DNA of 64,000 bases from JAZKDW01 sp040387375 (GCA_040387375.1 JAZKDW010000043.1:1-64000), one strand, 5' to 3'. Shown: positions 51,910 through 61,488, counted from the stretch's first letter. Translations and numbers: made by a program. The notes: a model not told the origin generated them from the letters alone.

Positions 51910-53571
51910 TTGACACAACTCCCACTCTCCCCACGCCCCGCGGCCACCCTGATCCTGGTGCGCGATGGCGCCCAGGGACTCGAGGTATTCCTGATGCAGC
52001 GCACGCTGAAGGCTTCCTTCATGGCCGGCGCCTATGTATTCCCTGGCGGCGCCGTCGATGCGGCGGATGCCAGCGAACTATGGGAAACGCATGACGGCGC
52101 CAGCAACGATGCCAGCATCAGCCGCACGCTCGATGTGGAACGGGGCGGCCTCGCCTACCTGATCGCCGCCATCCGTGAATGTTTTGAAGAGTCGGGACTG
52201 CTGCTGGCCCGCGATGCGCAGGGCCGCACACTGGCCTTGCGCGATGCGGCCATCGTTGAAGAATTTTCCGCGTTGCGCAAGAAAATGAATGCAGGCGAAG
52301 TGACGCTGGCCGACATCTGCAGCGCCAATCGGCTGCAGCTGACGGTGGATGAGTTGATGTACTACGCGCACTGGATCACACCACCGGGTTCGCCGCGCCG
52401 TTTTGATACCCGTTTTTTCGTCGCCGTTGCGCCGCCGGAGCAAACGCCGACGCCGGACGGCACCGAGACCATCGACCATGTCTGGATCCGCCCGGCCGAC
52501 GCCCTCGAGCGTCGCGGCCGCGGTGAAATGATCGTCGCGTTTCCGACGGGGCATACACTGGAACAGCTGGCCGCCTTCCCCGATACGAAAGCACTGATGG
52601 AGCATGGCCGCAGCGGTGCGGTGCTGGTGCGCGCGCCCTGGCCGTCCACCGGGCGCGACGGCCGCAAGATGCTGCTGCCGGAAGACCCGCCGTATGCCGA
52701 AGCCCGCAAGCTCGATCCGGTCGGCACTGGAAACGTAGCCGCCTTCATCACGCCTGGCGAGGTAGTCCAGCTGTCCAACAGGGTGCGCCGCATCACCGCC
52801 CCCAATCCCGGATTCATGACCGGTCCGGGAACCAACAGCTATCTGGTTGGCGCCGGCGGCGACATCGCGGTGATCGATCCGGGTCCGGCACTCGACGCGC
52901 ATGTCCAGACCCTGATTGCCGAAGGCGGCGCACGCATCCGCTGGATCCTGACAACCCACACGCACATGGACCATTCGCCGGCGGCATGCTTGTTAAAAGC
53001 CCTGACCGGCGCCGAACTGCTCGGCATGCCGCCCCCCGATTTTGAACGTCAGGACCAGAGCTTCCGTCCGGACCGGATCCTGCGGCATGGCGAACGTATC
53101 GCGCTGGACGGCTGCACGCTGCGCGTGATCCACACGCCGGGACACGCGTCCAACCACCTGTGCTATTTGCTGGAAGAAGAACAGTTGCTGTTCACCGGCG
53201 ACCATATCATGCAGGGCTCAACCGTTGTCATCAATCCGCCCGATGGCGACATGGGCGTCTATCTCGCGTCGCTGCGCTTGCTGCAAGAGGAAAACACCAC
53301 ATGGCTGGCGCCCGGGCATGGTTTCCTGATGGACCGGCCGCTGGAGCGCATCGAGCGCCTTTTGGGTCACCGCCTGGCGCGCGAAAGCAAGGTGTTCGAC
53401 GCGCTGCGCCAGCGCGACGCAGCGGCCATTGAAGAATTGCTGCCGCTGGTTTATGACGATGTGCCGGCGCAGAGACATGTGATGGCGGCCAGGTCATTGC
53501 TGGCCCATCTGCTCAAGCTGCGGGCGGACGGCGCGGTGGCGGAAAAGGATGGTCAATGGTCGCTCGCATGA
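51910..53571 (+). CDS. NUDIX hydrolase / metallo-beta-lactamase fusion protein
   Basis: This protein of about 553 residues combines an N-terminal NUDIX-like part (RPAATLILVRDG...FPGGAVDAAD...AIRECFEESGLLLARD, an atypical nudix box) with a C-terminal MBL domain. MBL markers are the zinc motif THTHMDHSPAA and HTPGHASNHLCY, then FTGDHIMQGSTVVINPPDGD. The start is TTG, behind GAGG, because every upstream ATG is out of frame or unsupported. The MBL part resembles LACTB2-like enzymes. The substrate is unknown. Confidence 0.85.
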   Translation: MTQLPLSPRPAATLILVRDGAQGLEVFLMQRTLKASFMAGAYVFPGGAVDAADASELWETHDGASNDASISRTLDVERGGLAYLIAAIRECFEESGLLLARDAQGRTLALRDAAIVEEFSALRKKMNAGEVTLADICSANRLQLTVDELMYYAHWITPPGSPRRFDTRFFVAVAPPEQTPTPDGTETIDHVWIRPADALERRGRGEMIVAFPTGHTLEQLAAFPDTKALMEHGRSGAVLVRAPWPSTGRDGRKMLLPEDPPYAEARKLDPVGTGNVAAFITPGEVVQLSNRVRRITAPNPGFMTGPGTNSYLVGAGGDIAVIDPGPALDAHVQTLIAEGGARIRWILTTHTHMDHSPAACLLKALTGAELLGMPPPDFERQDQSFRPDRILRHGERIALDGCTLRVIHTPGHASNHLCYLLEEEQLLFTGDHIMQGSTVVINPPDGDMGVYLASLRLLQEENTTWLAPGHGFLMDRPLERIERLLGHRLARESKVFDALRQRDAAAIEELLPLVYDDVPAQRHVMAARSLLAHLLKLRADGAVAEKDGQWSLA

Positions 53572-53610
53572 CGGCGCCGGCCTGACAAAACAGGAAGCGC
53601 GAGCACTAAA

Positions 53611-54120
53611 TTATCGCTCGCGGGCTTGAAGCAGCGGCATGACCAGCAAGCCGAGCAAGCCTGCAAAGGCGATTTTTTCGGCCGGGACAGTCGGCTCGGT
53701 CATCAGCAGGTTGATGGTGCCCAGGCATTCTCCCCTGAACACCACCGGCACATTGATCACCGATTGCAGACCCAGCCGGATGATCACGTCGTGGTCATCG
53801 AAGTCGGCCCGGATTGCGTCCGCGCCTTCCCCCACATAAATCCGCTTGTCCAGCAGCACCTGCTGTCCCCACGGCGTGCCGCGCTTCGCTTTTCGCCCTC
53901 CCGGCGGATAGGCCACCGGATTGGAGCTGTAGAGCCGCACCACTTCCATTGATGATGCATCGAAGCGGTTGACGGTACACAGGACATGGCGCAGCGTCGG
54001 TGCGGCAAACACCTCGAGCGCCGCGCAGACGCGGATGACCGGGTTTTCGGTCTCTGCGTAGGCTCCGGCGACGTCGCCGAGGGACGCCAGGACGTCCCCG
54101 GCTGAAGATGAAAAGTTCAT
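53611..54120 (-). CDS. GAF-domain protein
   Basis: This 169-residue protein is a single GAF domain (VLCTVNRFDASSMEVVRLYSSNPVAYPPGG...VVFRGECLGTINLLM). No output domain is present. It is downstream of the Bug receptor gene on the same strand by 13 bp, and probably belongs to that unit. It could sense a small ligand imported by the neighbours. That is inference from position. Confidence 0.85.
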   Translation of the reverse strand: MNFSSSAGDVLASLGDVAGAYAETENPVIRVCAALEVFAAPTLRHVLCTVNRFDASSMEVVRLYSSNPVAYPPGGRKAKRGTPWGQQVLLDKRIYVGEGADAIRADFDDHDVIIRLGLQSVINVPVVFRGECLGTINLLMTEPTVPAEKIAFAGLLGLLVMPLLQARER

Positions 54121-54133
54121 GATGGAAGCGCGA

Positions 54134-55102
54134 TCATTCAGCCGTGATGTTGAGTTCCCTGATCAGCTTTCCATAACGGTCCGCATCATGGCGCAGGGTT
54201 TTGCCGAAACCCTCGGGCGTTGATTGCACCACCTGCACACCCATCGCGGACATTTTTTCGCGCACCTCCGGCAGCGCCATGATACGGTTGATTTCACCGT
54301 TCAGGCGCATCGTCACGGCAGGCGGCATGTCGGCCGGACCAAAGGCACCGTACCAGACGGCCAATTCATATCCCGGCACGGTTTCAGCCACCGTCGGTGT
54401 ATTGGGCAATAGCGGCGCGCGTGCGGATTCAGTCACGGCCAGGAGATTGAGCTTGCCGGTTTTGACATGGGGAAGCGTCTGCGTGCCAGCGCTGAACAAC
54501 AGCTGGGTCTGCCCCGCGACGGTGTCCATTACCGCCGGCGCACCACCCTTGTAGGGAACATGCAGCATCTGGACGCCGGTGGCTTTTTCGAAGATCACCG
54601 CACTCAGGTGGTTGGTCGATCCGGGACCCGCGGTCGCATAGGCAAGTTTGCCGGGATTGGCCTTGGCATACGCGATCAGCTCCTTGACGTTCTTCGCGGG
54701 AACCGCGGCGTTGGTCACCATCGTATTGGTCACATACGCCAGCAGCGAAATCGGGGTGAAGTCGTCAACCGAGCGAAACGGCATGTTCTTGTACAAGGCA
54801 TGGTTCATCGCATGTGTGCTCATCGATCCGACCAGCAGGGTGTAACCATCCGGCCTGGAGCGTGCGACGGCATGCGAGCCAATATTGCCGGAGGCGCCCG
54901 GTTTGTTCTCGACGATGACCGTCTGTCCCAGCGACCGCGTCAGGTGGTCGGCCAGCAAGCGCGCCAGGATGTCCGTCGATCCGCCCGCAGCCCAGGGCAC
55001 GATCAGCGTGATGGGTTTTTCCGGCCAGGCCGCGTGTGCGATGCCAGCGCCAAAAGACAAGGCCAGCGTGGTTAATACAATCAGTTTTCGAAACAGTGGC
55101 AT
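54134..55102 (-). CDS. Bug-family solute-binding receptor (tripartite tricarboxylate type)
   Basis: This 322-residue periplasmic binding protein has a signal peptide (LIVLTTLALSFGAGIAHA). Family motifs are WPEKPITLIVPWAAGGSTDILARLLADHL and VIVENKPGASGNIGSHAVARSRPDGYTLLVG. It would capture a carboxylate or amino-acid-like ligand. No membrane subunits (TctA/TctB) are nearby, as is common for orphan Bug genes. It is downstream of the gamma-glutamyltransferase gene on the same strand. Confidence 0.93.
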   Translation of the reverse strand: MPLFRKLIVLTTLALSFGAGIAHAAWPEKPITLIVPWAAGGSTDILARLLADHLTRSLGQTVIVENKPGASGNIGSHAVARSRPDGYTLLVGSMSTHAMNHALYKNMPFRSVDDFTPISLLAYVTNTMVTNAAVPAKNVKELIAYAKANPGKLAYATAGPGSTNHLSAVIFEKATGVQMLHVPYKGGAPAVMDTVAGQTQLLFSAGTQTLPHVKTGKLNLLAVTESARAPLLPNTPTVAETVPGYELAVWYGAFGPADMPPAVTMRLNGEINRIMALPEVREKMSAMGVQVVQSTPEGFGKTLRHDADRYGKLIRELNITAE

Positions 55103-55156
55103 GTTGGATCTCCGGTGATGGAAAAGGGGAAGGACTTGAACCCAAAAAAATTTTTA

Positions 55157-56995
55157 CTAGCGGCCGACCGCATAACCCTGCATGCCGCGCGCATTGGCGG
55201 CGGCGCGCAGCACCAGTCGGCCTGATGCGTCGCGTTCCTGGGTGCAGGCCGAAATCCGGCCTTCCGACCAGGGCTCTCCGACCTTGACCTCATGACCGGC
55301 TGCGCGTAATGCCGCGATCGCCGCTTCGCCAAACCGCGATTCCACGGTCACACGGTTTTGCACCACCGTGCGCGGCCAGAACGAACTTGGAAAATGGTCG
55401 ATGTGCCACGCGGGCGCGTCAATCGCTTCCTGCAAGTTCATGCCGTGGACGACGTGGCGCAGGAAAAAGGCGACCGTCCACTGGTCCTGCTGATCGCCGC
55501 CAGGCGTGCCAAAGGCCATGTAAGGCCGGCCATCGCGCAGCGCCATGCATGGAGAGAGAGTGGTGGACGGACGTTTGCCGGGCTTCAACTGGCCAGGCAC
55601 GCCATCGTCCAGCCAGCTCATCTGCAAGCGCGTGTTGATGGGAAATCCGAGTGCCGGAATGACCGGGCTGGAAGATAGCCAGCCGCCCGACGGTGTGGCC
55701 GAGACCATGTTGCCCTCGCGATCGATGACATCAAGATGGCAGGTATCACCGACGAAAATTTCGCGTTCGGCCCATTCCCTGACCGGCGGCAGCGCAGCGA
55801 AGGTCGGTTCACCGACGCCGAAACGAGTATCGGATGTGGCCAGCGTGCGCACGCCCGCCAGCAGATCCGGCAGCCGCGGCACGCGCCCGCCGGGCTGGCC
55901 CGGATCCAGTGCCGTTGCCGCTTTTGCGCCGATGCGGCCGTAGCGCGCCAGGCCATACGCATCCGACAGCAGTTCCGCGAGAGGCACATCGGCATGATCC
56001 GGATCGCCATACCACGCAAGGCGATCGGCCATGGCCAGCTTGGCGGCTTCAGCCAGCTGGTGCACGAACTCGGGCGAGTCCGGCGCCAGCGATTCCAGGC
56101 CGGCGTGCCGCAGTATCGCCAACTGCTGCAGGAACGCGGGGCCCTGCGACCACACGCCGCATTTGGCAACCGTGTAGCGCCCATAGTCGACGGTGGCAGG
56201 CTCTTCATAACGCGCCGTCCATCCAGCCATGTCGGCATAGCGCAGCAAGCCGGTATTACACTGGCCGGTCGTATCGCGCACCGCCTCTTGCGTATAAAAA
56301 CTGTCGATCTCGGTCGCCACAAAACCGCGGTACCAGACATCCAGCGCGGCGTCGATCTGACGCACCCGATCGTCACCGCCGGCTTCGGTCGCCTGTTCAA
56401 TGATGCGGGTATAAGTGCCGGCAATCGCGGGACTGCGGAACAATTCGCCCGCCGCCGGAATGCGGCCGCCCGGCAGCCAGACTGCGGCCGAGGAATTCCA
56501 GTCGCTGCGGAACAGGCTTTCCACCGCGACGATCGCCTGCACCACACGCGGCACCAGCGGAAATCCATCCCGTGCATAGTCGATCGCCGGACGCAGCACC
56601 TCCGCCAGCGACCAGGTGCCATAGTCGCGCAACATGGTCAGCCAGGCGCCGAACGCGCCCGGCACCGTTGCCGGCAGCAAGCCTATACCGGGCACAAGAT
56701 CGAGTCCCAGCGCGCGGAAGTAATCAGGCGTGGCCAGCGCCGGGGCAACGCCCTGCCCGCACACCACACGCATGCGGCCCTCGCGTTGGCTCCACAACAT
56801 CAGCGGCGCCTCGCCGCCCGGCCCGTTCAGATGCGGCTCGACTACCTGCAGCACGAAGCCGCCGGCTACGGCTGCATCGAACGCATTTCCGCCGCGTTCC
56901 AGAACCCCCATTGCGGTTTGCGAAGCAAGCCAGTGCGTGGAAGCAGCAACGCCAAAGGTGCCGCTGATTTCGGGTCGGGTCGTGAATGTTGACAT
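55157..56995 (-). CDS. Gamma-glutamyltransferase family protein
   Basis: This 612-residue Ntn-hydrolase family protein resembles GGT. The catalytic autocleavage threonine is Thr418 in VGDTCHLDVIDREGNMVSATPSGG. The N-terminal GGT motif is GGNAFDAAVAGGFVLQVVEPHLNGPGG. The conserved C-terminal loop is FGTPGGDQQDQWTVAFFLR. It lacks a signal peptide. It may hydrolyse gamma-glutamyl or related amide compounds. It is upstream of the Bug and GAF genes, and divergent from a LysR regulator. Confidence 0.9.
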   Translation of the reverse strand: MSTFTTRPEISGTFGVAASTHWLASQTAMGVLERGGNAFDAAVAGGFVLQVVEPHLNGPGGEAPLMLWSQREGRMRVVCGQGVAPALATPDYFRALGLDLVPGIGLLPATVPGAFGAWLTMLRDYGTWSLAEVLRPAIDYARDGFPLVPRVVQAIVAVESLFRSDWNSSAAVWLPGGRIPAAGELFRSPAIAGTYTRIIEQATEAGGDDRVRQIDAALDVWYRGFVATEIDSFYTQEAVRDTTGQCNTGLLRYADMAGWTARYEEPATVDYGRYTVAKCGVWSQGPAFLQQLAILRHAGLESLAPDSPEFVHQLAEAAKLAMADRLAWYGDPDHADVPLAELLSDAYGLARYGRIGAKAATALDPGQPGGRVPRLPDLLAGVRTLATSDTRFGVGEPTFAALPPVREWAEREIFVGDTCHLDVIDREGNMVSATPSGGWLSSSPVIPALGFPINTRLQMSWLDDGVPGQLKPGKRPSTTLSPCMALRDGRPYMAFGTPGGDQQDQWTVAFFLRHVVHGMNLQEAIDAPAWHIDHFPSSFWPRTVVQNRVTVESRFGEAAIAALRAAGHEVKVGEPWSEGRISACTQERDASGRLVLRAAANARGMQGYAVGR

Positions 56996-57090
56996 GATAA
57001 AAGCGCGCCTTTCAAGTCGATATCAGCCACTATAATCCACCGCTATAATGAACTTCCGCAATTTTTTAATAGCCCCATCGCATTTTACTT

Positions 57091-58089
57091 ATGCCTGAAC
57101 CGACAAACCCGACCGACCAGCTGTTAAGCCGCCTGCTGTCCAGATTGAAGATGCGGCATCTGATGCTGTTGCTGCACATCCGGCGTTTCGGCTCGCTGAC
57201 CAGAGTGGCGCAGGAACTGGCAACGACGCAGTCCGCGGTAACGCAAACCCTGGCGGAGCTGGAGGGCATGTTCGGTGTGCCGCTGTTCGTGCGCACGGGC
57301 CGCGGCATGCGCGCGACGCCGCTGGGCGAAATCGCGCTGGCGCGCGCCGAACTGATGATGCAGGATCTGGAGCACTGGGCACGGGAGATGGAAAGCGTGG
57401 AAGCCGGCTTTGCGGCGCACCTGCATGTCGGCGTGATCCCCTTTGTGTCCGGCAAGCTGATCTGCGACGCCATCCTCCACACGCACGGCAAGGGCGGCAA
57501 GCTGGCCGTCACCATCCGCGAAGCCACCAGCGATCAGCTGTTGCGGGCATTGCACGAGCACGAGCTGGACTGCGTGATTGCGCGCGCCACTGCGGCGGCC
57601 TGCATCCCGGGCATCGTCCATGAGGTGCTGTACCACCAGTCACCGCGCCTGATCACCAACCCCCGCCTGGCCGGCCATCTGGCTGCCTTGCCGCTGGATT
57701 GGGCCAAGCTCGCGCGTCTGGACTGGATATTGCCGTCGCCCTCGACGCCGATCGGCGCCATGGTCAACGACCTTTTCATCCGCTCCGGCGTCCGTCCGCC
57801 GTCGCCGCTGATCGAAACCTATTCTCTCAAGATCCTGGGCCACATGATCCAGAGCAGCGCGGCGGTAGTGTCGATCGTGCCGGCCGACATCGCCGACGAA
57901 CTCGAGCGAACGGAGGGTGTAGCGTCGGTACCGTACAGACTGGATTGGCAACTGCCGCCGATTGCCCTGTTTCGCCGCCAGCGAGACATGCCGCTCAAGG
58001 TGGAGGACATGTTCGCGCAGGCCTTGAGAGAGCTGTGCATGCAATTCAATGGTGTACTGGGCAACCGGGTCAAGCCGAGTCAGGAATAA
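57091..58089 (+). CDS. LysR-family regulator (gallate/catabolic-type)
   Basis: This 332-residue LysR protein has the DNA-binding part MRHLMLLLHIRRFGSLTRVAQELATTQSAVTQTLAELEGMFGVPLFVRTGRGMRATPLGEI. The effector-binding lobe follows with LHVGVIPFVSGKLICDAI. It is divergent from the GGT-Bug-GAF unit and likely controls it. The intergenic strip at 57030-57055 contains two TATAAT boxes (CTATAAT twice), plausible overlapping promoters. Confidence 0.9.
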   Translation: MPEPTNPTDQLLSRLLSRLKMRHLMLLLHIRRFGSLTRVAQELATTQSAVTQTLAELEGMFGVPLFVRTGRGMRATPLGEIALARAELMMQDLEHWAREMESVEAGFAAHLHVGVIPFVSGKLICDAILHTHGKGGKLAVTIREATSDQLLRALHEHELDCVIARATAAACIPGIVHEVLYHQSPRLITNPRLAGHLAALPLDWAKLARLDWILPSPSTPIGAMVNDLFIRSGVRPPSPLIETYSLKILGHMIQSSAAVVSIVPADIADELERTEGVASVPYRLDWQLPPIALFRRQRDMPLKVEDMFAQALRELCMQFNGVLGNRVKPSQE

Positions 58090-58131
58090 GGCTCAAGCTC
58101 TATGCCCCGGCAACAGGATCGGGCATGGTGC

Positions 58132-58911
58132 TCAGGCATCCTCAAGTGACTGAATGCCGATCCTGATCGCCTTCGATGAAAATCCCCGGTACGCAAGGAA
58201 GCGGTAAATCTTTGCTTTCAGCTGCGTAGTCATGCCGCCTTCCGCAACCCTGGATTTATATTTGGCAACCGCCAGCAACACACGCTCCTCTTCCGCGCCC
58301 AGTTGCTGCACCTGCGCCTTCGCGATATCGGCAGGAATGCCCTTCTGCCGCAAGGTCATTTCAATCCGCACATTGCCGGCCCGGTTCTCGACGCCGCGCG
58401 CGCGATGTTCGGCAAAACGGGTGTCATCCTGGTATTTGTTCGCGATCACGAAAACCATCGCTTCCTCCGCTTCCTCTTCCGAATAGCCGCGCGCCAGCAG
58501 TTTTTTGCGCAGGTTCAATGCGCTGTAATCCTGCCGGGACAACAGCCAGACCGCATACGACCTGGACGACTGCTCGGGTTTTGTCCTGGGCGTGCCGGCC
58601 GGCGGTTTTTCCTTGTACAGCGGTTTGCGGTCCGAGCTACGCGTAAATTCCCCCGGGATCGCGGCTTCTGTCTTGCGCCCGAATACGGACTTGCCCGAGC
58701 GCTTTTTTTGTTCCGAACTGCGGGTAATGACCGGCGCGCCGTTGGTATCGGGAGCCGCTGCCGCACGTTTTTTGTTGCCGAAGGTGGAATTGCGCTGGCC
58801 AGCGCCAAACTCGCCGGATGACGTCGATTTGCGCTGCTTGCGGTCGGCAGCCTCGATGTCGGCGTCGGTAATTTCCTCGGCCTTGCCGGTTTTGCTGTTG
58901 ATGATGTACAT
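58132..58911 (-). CDS. recX: RecX regulatory protein with long N-terminal extension
   Basis: This 259-residue protein (start 58911, MYIINSKTGKAEEITDADIEAADRK) has the RecX domain in about the last 140 residues. Its segments include AVWLLSRQDYSALNLRKKLLARGYSEEEAEEAMVFV, YQDDTRFAEHRARG, LRQKGIPADIAKAQ and IYRFLAYRGFSSKAIRIGIQ. RecX binds RecA filaments. The first 110 residues are basic and low in complexity (RKQRKSTSSGEFGAGQR, KKRSGKSVFGRKTEAA), more than usual for the family. No recA gene is adjacent. Confidence 0.88.
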   Translation of the reverse strand: MYIINSKTGKAEEITDADIEAADRKQRKSTSSGEFGAGQRNSTFGNKKRAAAAPDTNGAPVITRSSEQKKRSGKSVFGRKTEAAIPGEFTRSSDRKPLYKEKPPAGTPRTKPEQSSRSYAVWLLSRQDYSALNLRKKLLARGYSEEEAEEAMVFVIANKYQDDTRFAEHRARGVENRAGNVRIEMTLRQKGIPADIAKAQVQQLGAEEERVLLAVAKYKSRVAEGGMTTQLKAKIYRFLAYRGFSSKAIRIGIQSLEDA

Positions 58912-59035
58912 GGACCCACGATTATATTGGATGTGCATCCAATTCATCGCAACACAACACGGCAGCGTTCAGGTCCGGCGATTCTGGTCCGGCGAGAAAG
59001 TGCGGAGGCCGGCCTGCTCCTCCGCATGCACGCGC

Positions 59036-59713
59036 CTATTTGGTGGTACCGCTGCCGGGTGGGGTTTCCGGAGTGGCGCCGCCGCTGGACATGCCGCTGC
59101 TGGCGCCCGCTTTGCCGGCCTGCATCTGCTGGGCCATTTTCAGATGCTGATCGACGACCGGCAGAGTATTCGTTACGAGCTGTTTCAGATCCGGGTCGCT
59201 TACCTTCGTCTCCGCCCGCTTCAGCAGGTCATACGTTTTTTTGTGTTCGCTCACGCCGCCCTGCGCTATGTAGCGTTGATCGAACGCATCCCCGGACAGC
59301 GAGCTTAATTTCTTGATCATTGACTGGTGTTTGCTATCCATTTCAGCCGGCAGCGTCACTCCCTTGACCTGCGCGACCTGCTGTAACTCCCTCTGCGCAT
59401 TGGAGTGGTCATCGATCATTCTCTGCGCATACATCTTGACCTGGTCGTTTTGCGATTTTTCCAATGCCACTTTGCCAGCCGCGACTTCCATGAGATTGGC
59501 CTGTGTCATCCCACGCATCAACTGCTGATCAGCATTGGTCATTGCTTTGCCGGGTGTAGCGGGCATGGCGCTGCTGCCCGATTGCGGCGCCGGCGTTACC
59601 GTGCCGGCGCCCGGCGCGCTTTTCTCAGCCTGGGCATGAACCGCCGTGGTACCGAACAAGAATACCAGCGCGCTGACTTCAGCCATTTTTTTCAACACTC
59701 TGCCTGACAACAT
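59036..59713 (-). CDS. DUF4142 periplasmic protein
   Basis: Starting MLSGRVLKKMAEVSALVFLFGTTAVHAQ after AAGGAGG, this 225-residue protein has a signal peptide and a DUF4142 domain. Its segments include RGMTQANLMEVAAGKVALEKSQNDQVKMYAQRMIDDHSNAQRELQQVAQ and FDQRYIAQGGVSEHKKTYDLLKR. The domain is a helical ferritin-like bundle of unknown function. The C-terminus is rich in Gly, Ser and Pro. Upstream in-frame codons lack a ribosome site. Confidence 0.9.
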   Translation of the reverse strand: MLSGRVLKKMAEVSALVFLFGTTAVHAQAEKSAPGAGTVTPAPQSGSSAMPATPGKAMTNADQQLMRGMTQANLMEVAAGKVALEKSQNDQVKMYAQRMIDDHSNAQRELQQVAQVKGVTLPAEMDSKHQSMIKKLSSLSGDAFDQRYIAQGGVSEHKKTYDLLKRAETKVSDPDLKQLVTNTLPVVDQHLKMAQQMQAGKAGASSGMSSGGATPETPPGSGTTK

Positions 59714-59877
59714 GGGAACCTCCTTTACTTTGATTGTGCAACATGGATCACCGGATTTTCTTGTTGATGTTCTTGCAGTTTTCATTACTCACTCCATCGT
59801 TGAATAAAAAAGTTGTCATGCATCAGGCAAGCCCGTTGCATGCGCCACCCGGAATCTGCCGCTAAAAACAGACTTGC

Positions 59878-60537
59878 TCATGGCTTTGCCTTGCCAGGCG
59901 ACGGTGAACCGCTTTCATCGAAACGCTCGATCGACACCTGCTCCGATTTCAGCGCCACCTGCTGCTGCGCCCGTACCTCACGCCGATGCCGGGTGATGCG
60001 CACTTCTTCCTTCAGGCGCAACTGCTTTTCCACCACCAGCACTTCTTCAAGCACCGGCACCACCACCGTATCCCCTTCGTAACGCATCACAGGCTCCTGA
60101 CCGCGATCGACTAACTTTCCGACAGGGATGCGTTCGACCTTGATCTCATCCTGCAACAAAGTCTGATCGACAAGCTGCTCCCGTTCCGTCACTGTCTTGT
60201 GTACCCGCACGCCGGCGCCCGTATCGACCACCCTGGTTCCAACGTGCAGTTCTTCCTGTATTACCGGGATGACGATTTTTTCCGACACCGTGGCATGGCC
60301 TGTCACCGAAGCAAAGGCGAACGGCAACTGATAGGCCCCCTCCTTGCGCGCTGACAACAAATCGAGCGGAACAAGCATCTCCGGGCCGTTATCGACACGA
60401 ATCACAACGACGGCTTCCGCCTCGCTTGACGGCATCGAGACGATCTGCGCCTGCCTGCCCTCCGCATCGACGAGGCGATCGCCAACGACAGGCGAACGGG
60501 AACCAGAGGCATTATTGCTTTCCGGCGGTAGGGTCAT
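59878..60537 (-). CDS. DUF2382 (YsnF/AvaK) protein with two domain copies
   Basis: This 219-residue protein begins with a PRC-barrel-like part (SPVVGDRLVDAEGRQAQIVSM...VPLDLLSARKEG). Two DUF2382-type repeats follow (IVIPVIQEELHVGTRVVDTGAGVRVHKTV...KVERIPVG and VVVPVLEEVLVVEKQLRLKEEVRITRHRREV). It resembles the YsnF-type protein at 33 kb without its YflT domain. The ATG at 60537 is preferred over the TTG two codons earlier. It is probably a stress protein. Confidence 0.87.
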   Translation of the reverse strand: MTLPPESNNASGSRSPVVGDRLVDAEGRQAQIVSMPSSEAEAVVVIRVDNGPEMLVPLDLLSARKEGAYQLPFAFASVTGHATVSEKIVIPVIQEELHVGTRVVDTGAGVRVHKTVTEREQLVDQTLLQDEIKVERIPVGKLVDRGQEPVMRYEGDTVVVPVLEEVLVVEKQLRLKEEVRITRHRREVRAQQQVALKSEQVSIERFDESGSPSPGKAKP

Positions 60538-60747
60538 CCGCAACTTTCATTTACATGCAAATCCGCACTCCGACTCCCCATGCAATTAGCAGGCCGGATG
60601 GTGAATACGGACATGAGGACGTAATGACAAAAAAATCGCTTACGTTCTTACGCATGGGCGCGGTAAAAATTGCAATGCCGCGGCATTTCGTTTTAATGCA
60701 CATGGTGGTACCCTGCGAGGCAACTTGCCGAACACAAAGAGGTTGTA

Positions 60748-61458
60748 ATGATTCCCCACTCAACCAGCGCCATCAAAGTGCTAACCTTCGACATCTTCGG
60801 CACGGTTGTCGACTGGCACAAAAGCATCGCCGCCGAAATCGATTCGATGCATCTCGGCGTCGATGGCGGTGTTTTTGCGCTGGCCTGGCGCGCCGGCTAC
60901 AAACCCGCCATGCGCAAGGTCATGTCCGGCGAACTCGGCTGGACCCTGATCGACGACCTGCACCGCCGGATCCTTGACGAGTTACTTGAACAATTTGATA
61001 TCCGCCAGCTTGACGAAGAACAGAAGCGGCACCTGAACAAAATATGGCACCGCCTCGACGCGTGGCCCGATTCGGTTGAAGGATTACAGCGGCTCAAGTC
61101 GCGCTACATGATCTGCTCTTTATCCAACGGCAATATCGGCCTGCTCGCCGGCATGGCCAAACATGCAGGATTGCCATGGGACTGCATTCTTTCCGCTGAA
61201 ATTTTCCGTGCCTACAAGCCGGATCCATCCACCTATCTCGGCGTGGCGCGCATTTTTGATGTGCGGCCCGAGCAGGTGATGCTGGTCGCAACACACCACG
61301 ACGACCTCGCCGCCGCCCGCGCCTGCGGCTTGCAGACCGCCTACGTGGAACGACCGCTTGAGCTGGGCGATGCGCGGCTCAAGGACGACAGTCCCGATCC
61401 CGCAAATACCCTGCATGCTGCGAACTTCCTCGCGCTGGCGGACTTGCTGGGATGTTGA
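60748..61458 (+). CDS. Haloacid dehalogenase, type II (HAD superfamily), second copy
   Basis: This 236-residue HAD hydrolase has nucleophile Asp15 in VLTFDIFGTVVDW, motif II CSLSNGN, motif III lysine in AYKPDPSTYLG, and acidic motif IV VATHHDDLAAARACG. It is another L-2-haloacid dehalogenase-type enzyme, distinct from the one near 20.5 kb. AGGTTG lies ahead of the ATG. A bidirectional hairpin ends the gene against the DUF2863 gene. The natural substrate is unknown. Confidence 0.88.
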   Translation: MIPHSTSAIKVLTFDIFGTVVDWHKSIAAEIDSMHLGVDGGVFALAWRAGYKPAMRKVMSGELGWTLIDDLHRRILDELLEQFDIRQLDEEQKRHLNKIWHRLDAWPDSVEGLQRLKSRYMICSLSNGNIGLLAGMAKHAGLPWDCILSAEIFRAYKPDPSTYLGVARIFDVRPEQVMLVATHHDDLAAARACGLQTAYVERPLELGDARLKDDSPDPANTLHAANFLALADLLGC

Positions 61459-61465
61459 AAACCTG

Positions 61466-61488
61466 TCTGCGCCGGCGCAGATTTATTC
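61466..61488. terminator. Hairpin between convergent genes
   Basis: TCTGCGCCGGCGCAGA (61466-61481) is a perfect 16-bp palindrome followed by TTTATT on the plus strand. It lies between the ends of the dehalogenase and DUF2863 genes. Confidence 0.6.
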
